Source of the DNA: Candidatus Bipolaricaulota bacterium
GTDB lineage: Bacteria; Bipolaricaulota; Bipolaricaulia; UBA7950; UBA9294
DNA length: 20,588 bases
Assembly: GCA_030612175.1 (NCBI GenBank)
Contig: JAUWOJ010000015.1
Span: forward strand, 1 to 20,588
Direction: 5' to 3'
Position 1 is the stretch's first letter. Each line of letters opens with the position of its first letter. A program made the position numbers and the translations under genes. Below, in pieces: positions 8,577 through 16,365 of this stretch. The notes beneath the pieces are model-generated. The model saw only the letters and a program-made list of their open reading frames with translations. It did no database searches and was not told the origin of the DNA.

Positions 8577-9026
8577 ATGTGGCTTAGGGACCTGCATAGA
8601 CGAGTGCTGCATAACCCGGTAACTTCAATTATTGGCGGGCTAGCCCTTAGTGGAATCGCTATTGGGATTGCCCTCCTTATCCTTGTGCTTGTAGTTGAAC
8701 CGGTGGCTACGCCAGAGCTTAAAGGAACGGTCTACTATGAAGCAGGAGACTTCATCCTTCGATACCAGAAGGATGGCGCTGGAAGAGAAGATCACGCTGC
8801 GCTCGCCGAGGTGCTAAAGCAAGATTACGAGGAACTCCTCGTTCTTCTCGATGTCAGCCCAGATCTTGTTCCAACTCCGATCGATATCTTCGTTCACGAC
8901 GATGTTGCTTCGATGCAGACCTCGATTTCTAAGCGCAAGAGTCCCGATGCGCGTTCGGTTTACCTAGCTCCACTCGATCTTCTCATTGGGGGAGGATCCG
9001 CGTGGCCGCCTGGCCGAGCTGGCTGA
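8577..9026 (+). CDS. Membrane-anchored peptidase MA-like protein, N-terminal fragment
   Basis: The 149 codons start with a short basic cytoplasmic segment (MWLRDLHRRVLHNP) and a single strong transmembrane helix (about residues 18-42). An extracytoplasmic domain follows with a FILRYQKDG strand, a helix and the strand PTPIDIFVHDD. The last codons before the TGA at 9024, reading SAWPPGRAG, are out of character. They follow a GGGGG run (8988-8992). Dropping one G continues the protein as GEDPRGRLAELAELGLAF. I therefore read this as the first piece of one gene that continues to 10388. TTG at 8541 is an alternative start, but the ATG at 8577 fits the helix better. The specific function is unknown. 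Confidence 0.6.
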   Translation: MWLRDLHRRVLHNPVTSIIGGLALSGIAIGIALLILVLVVEPVATPELKGTVYYEAGDFILRYQKDGAGREDHAALAEVLKQDYEELLVLLDVSPDLVPTPIDIFVHDDVASMQTSISKRKSPDARSVYLAPLDLLIGGGSAWPPGRAG

Positions 9027-9090
9027 GCTGGGCCTCGCATTTGGGTGGGGACGGTGCGGATCGCAGATCCTCCATGCGGGAACAAGCTAT
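8988..9090 (+). other. Frame-disrupted stretch within the MA-like protein gene
   Basis: Between the G run at 8988-8992 and about 9082-9090 the best coding frame is one base ahead of the flanking frame. It reads GRLAELAELGLAFGWG then LHAGTS, after which the original frame resumes with LYATEPQRDFHAVVA. One extra base near 8988-8992 and one missing base near 9082-9090 explain the pattern. The inferred segment aligns with the second half of the same protein, which supports it. A sequencing or assembly error is as likely as a real lesion. Confidence 0.55.
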
Positions 9091-10388
9091 ACGCGACGGA
9101 GCCGCAGCGGGACTTCCACGCGGTGGTTGCGGCCTTGCCGGATCGGCTTTTCTTAACGCTACCAGAACTGATCCGCGCGGAGGAGAGAGGGCGTTTTTCG
9201 GAGTCGATCTATCAGCAGTTTGATTCCCCGTACTCTCCGGTGTCGATTGCGTTCAGCAATCTCAGGGAGTTGTTCGGACTTTCCATTCACGGAGAGGCAT
9301 CGCCAGAGGATATCATGACGCTAGAAGCCGCTTCATTAGTCCAGTTTCTCATCCAGACAAAGGGTGGAATCCGCGCGGTGAAACAAGCATGGGGAAGAGG
9401 ATCGACAGCAGATCTCCTTAACCGCATCGATTCGTCGCCACTGGCAGAGATGGGCGCGCGGTGGTACGCGGTAGGGATGAAAGAGGGACGAGATGCTCCC
9501 GATTATCCGTTCTTATCGGTCTACTATCTATTGGGAGGAGGGTTCTCCGACGCGGCGTGGACAACGTCGAGCGCGTGGCACGTAGAGGATCTCTCTCAGA
9601 GTGACATCGCCCTTGCCGCGCGGTGCGCCCTTGCGGTGGGAGCATTCACCGAAGCAAGAGCTTTGATCTTCCGCCTCGAAGAGGGAGAGGTCAAGGATGC
9701 TATGCGAGCTCTTCTCATCCTATACGAGGGATGGACGGTGACAGAAGCACACGGGCTACGGATCTTTGTTTCGCCGCAGATCTCTCGGGAGAGGTGCCCG
9801 GAGATCTCACAGATCGAGCGCGCTTTCCAGCGCATAATTGAAGGACTTGCCCTCTCTACGAATGACCTTCCGGAGCGGATGACCCTCTTTTTCTATCCCG
9901 ATACGGAAACACGGGACAGGGGAGATTCTCTCATACCTCTCTCTTCGGAGAAGAACGCGGCGCTTTACCTCCTTCCTGAAGATGATGCCGCATACCTTAT
10001 GGCAGAAGTTCTCCCCGCTTATTCTTGGGGGAAGGATACATACTCGCGGCTCCTGCGCGCCGGCGTGGCTATGGCCCTCTCCTGTGATGAGGATCTCCTT
10101 GTAGAGGAAGGGTGCCGGTTGCGTGAAGAGGAACTGTGGTTTTCACTATCCTCTATCGACTTTGGGATGGCTTCTCAGAGGACAGTCGAGGTAGAGGCCG
10201 GGCTCCTTATGCATTACGTCCTTGAGAAATATGGGGGAGATGCCCTGCGCGGGATCTGGATCGCAACCTCCCCTCTGGATAGATACCTTTCGTTCGATAC
10301 GGCGCTCAGCGTGGTATGCTCAACGACGAGAGAAGAGATTGAAGAATCCCTTTTTTCCTCACTTCTATGCTGCTGTAAGTATGAATAG
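9045..10388 (+). CDS. Peptidase MA-like protein, C-terminal fragment with second tandem domain
   Basis: This open frame is in phase with 8577-9026. The GTG at 9045 is probably only an apparent start, and the first residues (to about 9086) are likely out of frame. Credible protein begins at LYATEPQRDFHAV. The remainder of the first MA-like domain ends with a VQFLIQTKGGIRAVKQAWG helix. A second copy runs from HGLRIFVSP to the C-terminus and contains LPERMTLFFYPD, AEVLPAYSWG (about residue 475 of the joined protein), YSRLLRAGVAMAL and LMHYVLEKYGGDALRGIWI. These match the layout of gluzincin MA-like peptidases (strand, HExxH helix, WLxEGxA, YG helix) but without the zinc-binding histidines. An extracytoplasmic binding or scaffolding role is plausible, not shown. 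Confidence 0.55.
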   Translation: MGTVRIADPPCGNKLYATEPQRDFHAVVAALPDRLFLTLPELIRAEERGRFSESIYQQFDSPYSPVSIAFSNLRELFGLSIHGEASPEDIMTLEAASLVQFLIQTKGGIRAVKQAWGRGSTADLLNRIDSSPLAEMGARWYAVGMKEGRDAPDYPFLSVYYLLGGGFSDAAWTTSSAWHVEDLSQSDIALAARCALAVGAFTEARALIFRLEEGEVKDAMRALLILYEGWTVTEAHGLRIFVSPQISRERCPEISQIERAFQRIIEGLALSTNDLPERMTLFFYPDTETRDRGDSLIPLSSEKNAALYLLPEDDAAYLMAEVLPAYSWGKDTYSRLLRAGVAMALSCDEDLLVEEGCRLREEELWFSLSSIDFGMASQRTVEVEAGLLMHYVLEKYGGDALRGIWIATSPLDRYLSFDTALSVVCSTTREEIEESLFSSLLCCCKYE

Positions 10389-10428
10389 AGCGATGTTGGC
10401 GAATCTTTTTTGGATGTGGCTGGGATGA

Positions 10429-10458
10429 TTGACAAGAGAGTACTACGTGTAGTATGCT
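10429..10458 (+). promoter_or_regulatory. Upstream promoter candidate with an internal palindrome
   Basis: TTGACA (10429-10434) and TATGCT (10453-10458) are separated by 18 bases. The spacer and first -10 bases contain the perfect inverted repeat TACTAC-GT-GTAGTA (10441-10454). A repressor bound there would block RNA polymerase, so this is a good operator candidate. The next gene is the binding-protein gene 200 bases downstream. Confidence 0.45.
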
Positions 10459-10585
10459 GCTAATGATTAAATAGGGTTCGCAGGGCTTTCCACTAGATTG
10501 GCTTGCGTGTTGTTGGAAGTGATACCGCGATAGGTGGGCAACGATACAATTTGGAGTACCTGATTTAGCGAGGCAATGTGGAGGC

Positions 10586-10614
10586 TTGACTTAAGCCAGA
10601 ACGCTTGCTAGACT
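10586..10614 (+). promoter_or_regulatory. Proximal promoter of the ABC importer operon
   Basis: TTGACT (10586-10591) and TAGACT (10609-10614) lie exactly 17 bases apart. A TG one base upstream of the -10 makes it an extended -10 type. Transcription would start near 10621, giving a leader of about 36 bases that contains the ribosome site. Confidence 0.6.
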
Positions 10615-10637
10615 ATATTTTTGGTTTCACAATCATC

Positions 10638-10648
10638 AAGGAGGAGGT
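10638..10648 (+). promoter_or_regulatory. Strong ribosome binding site deciding the binding-protein start
   Basis: AAGGAGGAGGT lies 8 bases before the ATG at 10657. It sets the start there rather than at the in-frame TTG at 10621, which would add twelve residues before the signal peptide. Confidence 0.8.
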
Positions 10649-10656
10649 TAGTAGAT

Positions 10657-12828
10657 ATGACTGGAAAAGGAAATTTGGCAAAGTTGATCGGTGTCCTGCT
10701 TCTCGTATTGACCGTGGGGATTGGAGCTACGGCGCGAGATGGAGGATGGTTTGACGAGATCGTTCTCACTGAGGAGCCATCCGCTGCTGCGGCAGTCCTT
10801 CAGCTCGAGGCCGGAGACATTGACATCTACGCGTTCTCCATCGGGGATCGCGAGCTGTTCACCCAGGTGCAGGCAACCGCAGGGATTGACTACTACATGT
10901 CGTTTGGCTCGTTCAATGACCTGACGTTCAACCCTGGCGGACCCGTGTTCGCCAACGGCAACCTGAACCCGTTCGGGGTTCCTGCGTTCCGCGAGGCCAT
11001 ACACTGGCTGATCGATCGCGAGTACATCGCCAACGAGATCATGGGCGGCCTGGCCGTACCGAAGTACTCGTATCTCAACCCGACGTTTGCTGATGCCACG
11101 CAGTATCGAGACATCATGGACGAGATCGAGGACTACTATGCCCACAACCCTGACAAAGCCTACCTCGTCATGACGGAAGTCATGGAGGATTTGGGTGCGG
11201 TTCTGGTCGACGGCACGTGGCAGTACAACGGATCTCCGGTGGAGATCATTGCCCTGATTCGAACCGAAGACGAGCGCCTGCTGATCGGCCGGTATTTCGC
11301 CGGCCTGCTTGAGGAGTTCGGCTTCGCAGTAAACCGAATGGAGCGGATTAGCCGCGAGCTTTCGCCGCTGTGGATCAGCTCAGCCCCGGACGATGGTCTA
11401 TGGCACTATTACACGGGCGGCTGGGTTTCAACAGCCATTTCCCGCGACCAAGGACCAGGCTTCAACCAGTTCCACACAAGCCGCGTCCTGCCATGGCCGT
11501 TGTTCATGTACCTCACCGAAGAGTCGGCCGAGGCAGTGCGTCCTGGTCTCTGGGGCGTGTTGGACCAGCTTGCCAACCGCGACTACACCACGATGGAGGA
11601 GCGGAGAGTTCTGTTTGAAGAAGCGCTGTGGGGTTGTAACCAGTTTGCCAACATGATCTGGCTCGTGGACCGCACCGGCTTCACGCCTGTCCGAGACAAT
11701 GTTGCCGTGGCCTCCGACCTTGCTGGCGGTGTCTACGCATCCCAGATGTGGGGACACACGGTTCAGTTTGTTGAAGACGGCGTGACGCAAGAGGGCGGGA
11801 CGATCAACATCGCCACCTCAACGCTGCTGATTGAACCATGGAACCCTGTCAATGGCTCGAACTGGGTGTACGACATGTTCCCCATCCGCTCCACGGGTGA
11901 GACTGGCTCCGCCATGGACACGAACACCGGTTTGATCCATCCGCTGCACTTCGAAAAGGCAGAAGTTACCATCAAGACAGGCCTGCCTGTCGGCGTAACG
12001 CTCGACTGGTGCACGCTGGCGTTCGCTGATGAGATCGCGGTTCCGACTGATGCCTGGGCGGACTGGGATGCAACGACGCAAACGTTCATCACTGTCGGCG
12101 AGATGTACCCTGATGGTGTGACGGTCAACCGCAAGTCGGTCGTCTACTACCCGAGCAGCCTGTACGACACGAAGCTTCATGATGGTGCCTACATCTCAAT
12201 CGCCGATTTCGTCTTGTACATGATCATGAACTTCGACCAGGCCAAGCCTGAGAGTGCGATCTACGACGAGGCTACAGTTCCAGGATACGACTCGTTCATG
12301 AGTGCGTTCCGGGGCGTGAAAATCATTTCGCAAGATCCGTTGATCATCGAGACCTACTCAGACCTGTATACGCTCGATGCTGAGCTGGGTGTATCGGATT
12401 GGTTCCCGTATTACGCGCAGGGTCCGGGCTTCTGGCCTGTCGTGACCCTCGGGATCATGGCGGAAGAGCAGAAGCTGTTGGCCTTCTCCGAGGACAAGGC
12501 GCAGGCGCTGGAAATCGAGTGGTGCAACTTGATTGCCGGACCGTCGCTTGAGATCCTGAACGACATGCTTCTCGAAGCGTTCACCACTGGATACATTCCT
12601 TACGAGCCGACCATGGGTCAGTACCTGACCTTGGGCGAAGCCGTGAACCGCTGGTCGCTTCTGGAGAACTGGTATGTCAAGCAGGGACACTTCTGGGTTG
12701 GCAGCGGTCCGTACTATCTTGAGGAAGCGTTCCCGACCGAAAAGGTGATCGTCCTTAAGCAGTTCAAGGATTATCATTCCCCGTCGGATCGGTTCCAGTT
12801 CCTGATCGACGAACAGCCAGAGCTGTAA
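10657..12828 (+). CDS. ABC importer family-5 substrate-binding protein, apparently circularly permuted
   Basis: A periplasmic receptor that delivers solute, probably peptides, to the permeases encoded next. The 723-residue precursor has a Sec signal peptide (LIGVLLLVLTVGIGATA, cleavage near residue 26) and no lipobox cysteine. Residues 32-378 resemble the C-terminal part of ordinary DppA/OppA-type proteins: LEAGDIDIY, NDLTFNP, VPAFREAIHWLIDREYIANE, then an NPDKAYLVMTEVMEDLGA helix. Residues 379-723 resemble their N-terminal part: EGGTINIATSTLLIEPWNPV, an HDGAYISIADFVL segment, and finally FWVGSGPYYLEEAFP with LKQFKDYHSP. That order is swapped relative to the usual GGTL-first layout. I recall similar long proteins in Chloroflexota-like genomes. 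Ligand unknown. The high expression signals suit a binding protein. Confidence 0.85.
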   Translation: MTGKGNLAKLIGVLLLVLTVGIGATARDGGWFDEIVLTEEPSAAAAVLQLEAGDIDIYAFSIGDRELFTQVQATAGIDYYMSFGSFNDLTFNPGGPVFANGNLNPFGVPAFREAIHWLIDREYIANEIMGGLAVPKYSYLNPTFADATQYRDIMDEIEDYYAHNPDKAYLVMTEVMEDLGAVLVDGTWQYNGSPVEIIALIRTEDERLLIGRYFAGLLEEFGFAVNRMERISRELSPLWISSAPDDGLWHYYTGGWVSTAISRDQGPGFNQFHTSRVLPWPLFMYLTEESAEAVRPGLWGVLDQLANRDYTTMEERRVLFEEALWGCNQFANMIWLVDRTGFTPVRDNVAVASDLAGGVYASQMWGHTVQFVEDGVTQEGGTINIATSTLLIEPWNPVNGSNWVYDMFPIRSTGETGSAMDTNTGLIHPLHFEKAEVTIKTGLPVGVTLDWCTLAFADEIAVPTDAWADWDATTQTFITVGEMYPDGVTVNRKSVVYYPSSLYDTKLHDGAYISIADFVLYMIMNFDQAKPESAIYDEATVPGYDSFMSAFRGVKIISQDPLIIETYSDLYTLDAELGVSDWFPYYAQGPGFWPVVTLGIMAEEQKLLAFSEDKAQALEIEWCNLIAGPSLEILNDMLLEAFTTGYIPYEPTMGQYLTLGEAVNRWSLLENWYVKQGHFWVGSGPYYLEEAFPTEKVIVLKQFKDYHSPSDRFQFLIDEQPEL

Positions 12829-12875
12829 GCGCTGCAGTAGTCAAGTAGCGTTCACAGTGGAGAACTAAGCTTTTT

Positions 12876-12921
12876 GGGGGATCGCTGGGCAGTTCTTTGA
12901 GCTGCCCGCGGTTCCCCCTTT
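12876..12921 (+). terminator. Strong hairpin between the binding-protein and permease genes
   Basis: GGGGGA.CGC.GGGCAG (from 12876) pairs with CTGCCC.GCG..TCCCCC (to 12918) around the loop TTCTTTGA, followed by only TTTA. The position is typical for a partial terminator or 3'-end stabiliser that lets the binding protein be made in excess of the membrane components. The short T tract argues for attenuation or mRNA protection rather than complete termination. Confidence 0.6.
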
Positions 12922-12971
12922 ACTATCTGCCTCAAATTCTGATTCCAGCGTGAGAGGAGCCGATTGAAATC

Positions 12972-14048
12972 ATGAAGGGAAACGTCTGGAGGATCGCCCG
13001 CCACATGGTGGTCAAGGCGGTGGTACTGTTCATCACGGTAGTGATCGGCTTGTACTTGGTGATCATGATCGCCAATATGGGCGGCCACCTGGACGATGTG
13101 CGAAGAGCGGAGATCCGGTTAGGCGTGGCTACGGGGGTGTACATGAACCCCGCGAACCAGGGTCTCGGGTCCGCCGCACTCAAGCAACTAACGGAAGCAC
13201 TGGTGGTGGTGCAGTACCGGCGCTACGGCCTTGACCGCCCGTTCTGGATTCGGAGTATCGACTATTTGGTCACGGCGATTACGCTAGATCTGGGGCGTGC
13301 GGAATACATATCCAGCGACAGCGGCTCCAAAGAGGTGCGACGTATCCTGGCCGAGCGCTTGCCGCCCACCTTAATTCTGTTCGGCACAGCGAGCCTGGTT
13401 CTCTTCTTCGGAGCACTTGCCGTGGCTCTCTTCCTCTCTCGACGGTACGGGAGCATACTGGATAAGACGGTGATCGGGTTGGCGCCACTTTCCGCAGCGC
13501 CGGGGTGGTTCTATGGCCTTTTTCTGATCTTGACCTTCGCGGCCGTGTTACGGGTTCTTCCTTGGGGAGGCATGGTTAAGGCACCCCCTCCGAAGGACAC
13601 GCTGGAGTATGCCTTGAGCATGATCCAGCACATGATCCTGCCCGTATCCGCGATTTCGATCTCGGTGTTCTTTGCCAGCGTTTACTCCTGGCGTACATTC
13701 TTCCTGATCTACTCCAGTGAGGACTACGTGGAGCTTGCCAGGGCAAAGGGGCTCTCCTCAAGAGCGCTCCAACGGCGCTACATCCTGCGGCCGACCTTGC
13801 CGACCATCATCACCAGCTTCATGCTGATGATGATCACGACCTGGATGGGGCAGATCATCCTTGAGACCGTGTTTAACTGGCCCGGACTGGGCAGGCAATA
13901 CCTGACGGCCGTCAACTTGAATGATACTCCGGTTATTGTAGGAACCCTCGTCATCTTTGCCTATTTGCTGGCAGGGACGCTGTTCCTGCTTGATTTCATC
14001 TACGCCATCGTTGACCCACGCGTACGGGTCGCAGGGGGGAGGCGATAA
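12972..14048 (+). CDS. dppB: Peptide-type ABC importer permease, DppB/OppB family
   Basis: One half of the inner-membrane channel. The 358 residues have the DppB plan: an N-terminal transmembrane helix (about 10-35), an extracytoplasmic segment containing YGLDRPFWIRSIDYL, LDLGRAEY and ILAERLPPTL, then five hydrophobic helices. The cytoplasmic EAA loop (YVELARAKGLSSRALQRR, about residues 252-269) contacts the ATPases. The extracytoplasmic segment before YGLDRP is longer than usual. GAGGAG lies 12 bases before the ATG, a slightly wide spacing. It follows the binding-protein gene by 143 bases containing a hairpin and is 3 bases from the next permease gene. The symbol denotes family only, since the substrate is not proven. 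Confidence 0.93.
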   Translation: MKGNVWRIARHMVVKAVVLFITVVIGLYLVIMIANMGGHLDDVRRAEIRLGVATGVYMNPANQGLGSAALKQLTEALVVVQYRRYGLDRPFWIRSIDYLVTAITLDLGRAEYISSDSGSKEVRRILAERLPPTLILFGTASLVLFFGALAVALFLSRRYGSILDKTVIGLAPLSAAPGWFYGLFLILTFAAVLRVLPWGGMVKAPPPKDTLEYALSMIQHMILPVSAISISVFFASVYSWRTFFLIYSSEDYVELARAKGLSSRALQRRYILRPTLPTIITSFMLMMITTWMGQIILETVFNWPGLGRQYLTAVNLNDTPVIVGTLVIFAYLLAGTLFLLDFIYAIVDPRVRVAGGRR

Positions 14049-14051
14049 GTC

Positions 14052-15398
14052 ATGAAGAGCGTGTTGCGCACTCTAAAGACGCTGCGGCAGTACCCTTCAG
14101 CCATAGCAGGGCTAGCCATCGTCGGTTTTCTTGTAGGTGTCTCGATCTACACGATGATTGCCATCCCTTACAGCGAAGCCATTCGCTTGTGGCGAGGGGG
14201 AGCAGGTGTGTGGGACGAGAATCCGAGGAACGCTGCGCCCGTTTGGTACGACCTATTGACCCGCGACAGCCTCTCGCGAACCATCAAGGTCACCTCACAA
14301 GGCGAAGGCGAGAAGACGATCACCCCCCTGGGAGACGGCATGGTCCGTTTGCAGGTCACGCTTCCGTTTGACTTCTCGTACGATACATTCCCCTCAGAGA
14401 TCACTCTCTATTCCCAGGCGACGTATGAAGACACGAGGACAAAGTTCTCCTTGACATGGGTGAGGCCGTCCGGCACAGAGACCGTGCTGGTGACAGATCG
14501 CTCCATGCGCTCCTCCGATGGGTACTACATCTCACAGGACGCACAGCTTCAAACGGGGAGGGTGGCACCTCAGATTGGTCTGTTCTCTGATTGGAGCTTA
14601 TCGCCGGGTGACACAGACCGAGTGCCCGAGAAGGGGCGCTACGAGTTGATCCTTGAGACGGTGATTCCCGAGGGGTACGAGTTCGAGACAAAGCTTCTCG
14701 TGTACGGGCAGATTCATGGCTTCGCAGGTACCGACAACGTGCGTCGCGATATCTCAGTTGCGATGCTCTGGGGCGCCCCCCTGGCGCTCATGTTCGGGCT
14801 GTTGGGAGCGGTTGGGGCTAACGTTACCACGTTTGTGCTTGCAGGCATTGGGACGTGGCTGGGAGGGTTCGTTGATGCATTGTTCCAACGGTTGACGCAG
14901 CTGAATATGTTGCTGCCGCTGCTGCCGATCCTCATCATGATCGGGCAGTTCTACTCAAGGAGTCTGTGGTTGATGCTCGGCGTCGTCATCGTGCTGAGTG
15001 TTTTTAGCGCGTCGATGCTGACGTACCGGGCGATGTTCCTCCAAGCTAAGGAGGCACCGTACATCGAAGCGGCGCAAGCGTACGGTGCGAGTAACACTCG
15101 CATCATCTTCAAATACCTCTTGCCGAGGATCGTCCCGGTGTTGCTTCCACAGTTCGTGCTGGTGATCCCGGCGTTTGTCTTTTTGGAGGCATCTCTGGCG
15201 GTTCTCGGCCTAGGTGATCCGCTTCTGCCCACTTGGGGCAAGCTGATCAGCGACGCTCGTTCTGCGGATGCATTGTACATGGGGCATTACTACTGGATGA
15301 TTCAACCGGCTGTCGCGCTGATGCTTACTGGGTTCGGATTCGCGCTGATAGGCTACGCCCTGGACCGAATCTTCAACCCCAGGCTGAGGACGATGTAA
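14052..15398 (+). CDS. dppC: Peptide-type ABC importer permease, DppC/OppC family, with large extracytoplasmic insert
   Basis: This is the partner channel subunit. The first transmembrane helix (about residues 15-37) is followed by roughly 180 extracytoplasmic residues (about 38-217) before the family's GTDN..RD segment (FAGTDNVRRDISVAML). The core permease with the EAA loop (YIEAAQAYGASNTRIIFKY) and the AVLGLGDP...TWGKLI region follows. Ordinary DppC proteins are about 300 residues with a short loop there. This one has 448. The insert alternates polar and hydrophobic residues in a beta-like pattern (MVRLQVTLPFDFSY, KGRYELILETVIP). It may dock the permuted binding protein. GGAGG lies about ten bases before the ATG. 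Confidence 0.92.
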   Translation: MKSVLRTLKTLRQYPSAIAGLAIVGFLVGVSIYTMIAIPYSEAIRLWRGGAGVWDENPRNAAPVWYDLLTRDSLSRTIKVTSQGEGEKTITPLGDGMVRLQVTLPFDFSYDTFPSEITLYSQATYEDTRTKFSLTWVRPSGTETVLVTDRSMRSSDGYYISQDAQLQTGRVAPQIGLFSDWSLSPGDTDRVPEKGRYELILETVIPEGYEFETKLLVYGQIHGFAGTDNVRRDISVAMLWGAPLALMFGLLGAVGANVTTFVLAGIGTWLGGFVDALFQRLTQLNMLLPLLPILIMIGQFYSRSLWLMLGVVIVLSVFSASMLTYRAMFLQAKEAPYIEAAQAYGASNTRIIFKYLLPRIVPVLLPQFVLVIPAFVFLEASLAVLGLGDPLLPTWGKLISDARSADALYMGHYYWMIQPAVALMLTGFGFALIGYALDRIFNPRLRTM

Positions 15399-15399
15399 T

Positions 15400-16365
15400 A
15401 TGGAAAACCTAGACAAAGTACTTCGTGTAGAGGATCTCAAGCTACATTTTCGAACCCAGCGGGGCCCTGTGCAGGCCGTGGACGGGGTGAGCTTCGAACT
15501 GGAGCGAGGGCTGGCTACGGTTGTTGTGGGGGAGTCAGGATGCGGCAAGAGCACGCTTTCGCGGGCCATTCTCAGGCTTCTCCCCAGGAATATCCATGCG
15601 TACAGCGGCAAGGTATGGCTGAACGGGATCGACATCATGACATTGGGCGACGAGCAGTTTCGCAGGAAAGTGCGGTGGGTTCAGATGTCGCTTGTGCCCC
15701 AAGCCGCGATGAACTCTCTGAACCCCGTGCTCAAAGTGGGCGACCAGGTGGCCGAGCCGTTTCTGGTGCACGGCAAGGCCGCAAACAAGAAGGATGCCTA
15801 CGACCAGGCTCGCGAGGTATTTCGCCTCGTTGGCGTATCCACGGACTTCCTTGAGCGGTATCCGTTTGAGCTCTCGGGCGGAATGCGTCAGCGGGCCGTG
15901 TTGGCCATGGCGTTGGCGATAAATCCCGATATCGTATTCTTGGACGAGCCGACAAGCGCTCTCGATGTCCTGACCCAGACGAACATTATGAACGTACTCA
16001 AGGGGATCAAGCGTGACCTTGGCGTCACCTTCGTCTTGATCACGCACGACATCGCCACCTCAAGCGAGTTGGCGGATCGAGCAGCCGTTATGTACGCGGG
16101 CCAGCTCGTGGAGCTGTCGGATGCCGGACACTTCTTCCGCGAACCGCTCCACCCCTATTCGCAGAAGCTGATGGCCAGCGTGCCCACACTGCGAGAGGAC
16201 AAGGAGTTGGAGTTCATCCCGGGCCAGCCGCCCAGTCTGCTGGATCCCCCAAGAACCTGCAGGTTTGCCGAACGATGCTCGTTGAGATTTGGCAAATGTG
16301 ACGAAGAGCCGCCATTTAAGGACGTGGGCGGGGATCGGTGGGTCAAGTGCTGGCTACATGTGTGA
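15400..16365 (+). CDS. dppD: Peptide-type ABC importer ATPase, DppD/OppD family
   Basis: This cytosolic ATPase powers import as a heterodimer with the next gene product. In 321 residues it has Walker A GESGCGKST (44-52), a Q-loop region at SLVPQAAMNSLNP, the signature LSGGMRQR (158-165), Walker B IVFLDEPTSALD (178-189) and the switch ITHD (214-217). The C-terminal oligopeptide/dipeptide extension carries four cysteines at 287, 293, 300 and 317 (C-x5-C-x6-C-x16-C). The family extension often keeps such cysteines, and an iron-sulfur cluster has been reported in a mycobacterial relative. Binding here is inference. The start lies one base after the DppC stop, with GAGGA upstream. Confidence 0.95.
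   Translation: MENLDKVLRVEDLKLHFRTQRGPVQAVDGVSFELERGLATVVVGESGCGKSTLSRAILRLLPRNIHAYSGKVWLNGIDIMTLGDEQFRRKVRWVQMSLVPQAAMNSLNPVLKVGDQVAEPFLVHGKAANKKDAYDQAREVFRLVGVSTDFLERYPFELSGGMRQRAVLAMALAINPDIVFLDEPTSALDVLTQTNIMNVLKGIKRDLGVTFVLITHDIATSSELADRAAVMYAGQLVELSDAGHFFREPLHPYSQKLMASVPTLREDKELEFIPGQPPSLLDPPRTCRFAERCSLRFGKCDEEPPFKDVGGDRWVKCWLHV

Noticed and set aside
8988..9026. Programmed ribosomal frameshift at the GGGGG run
   Set aside because: Restoring the protein needs a second opposite shift about 90 bases later, and no stimulatory structure or typical slippery heptamer was recognised. Indels are simpler.
10222..10428. Alternative C-terminus of the MA-like protein by a shift in the TTTTTT run near 10350
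   Set aside because: The alternative tail shows no domain similarity, and the main frame ends sensibly soon after the last helix.
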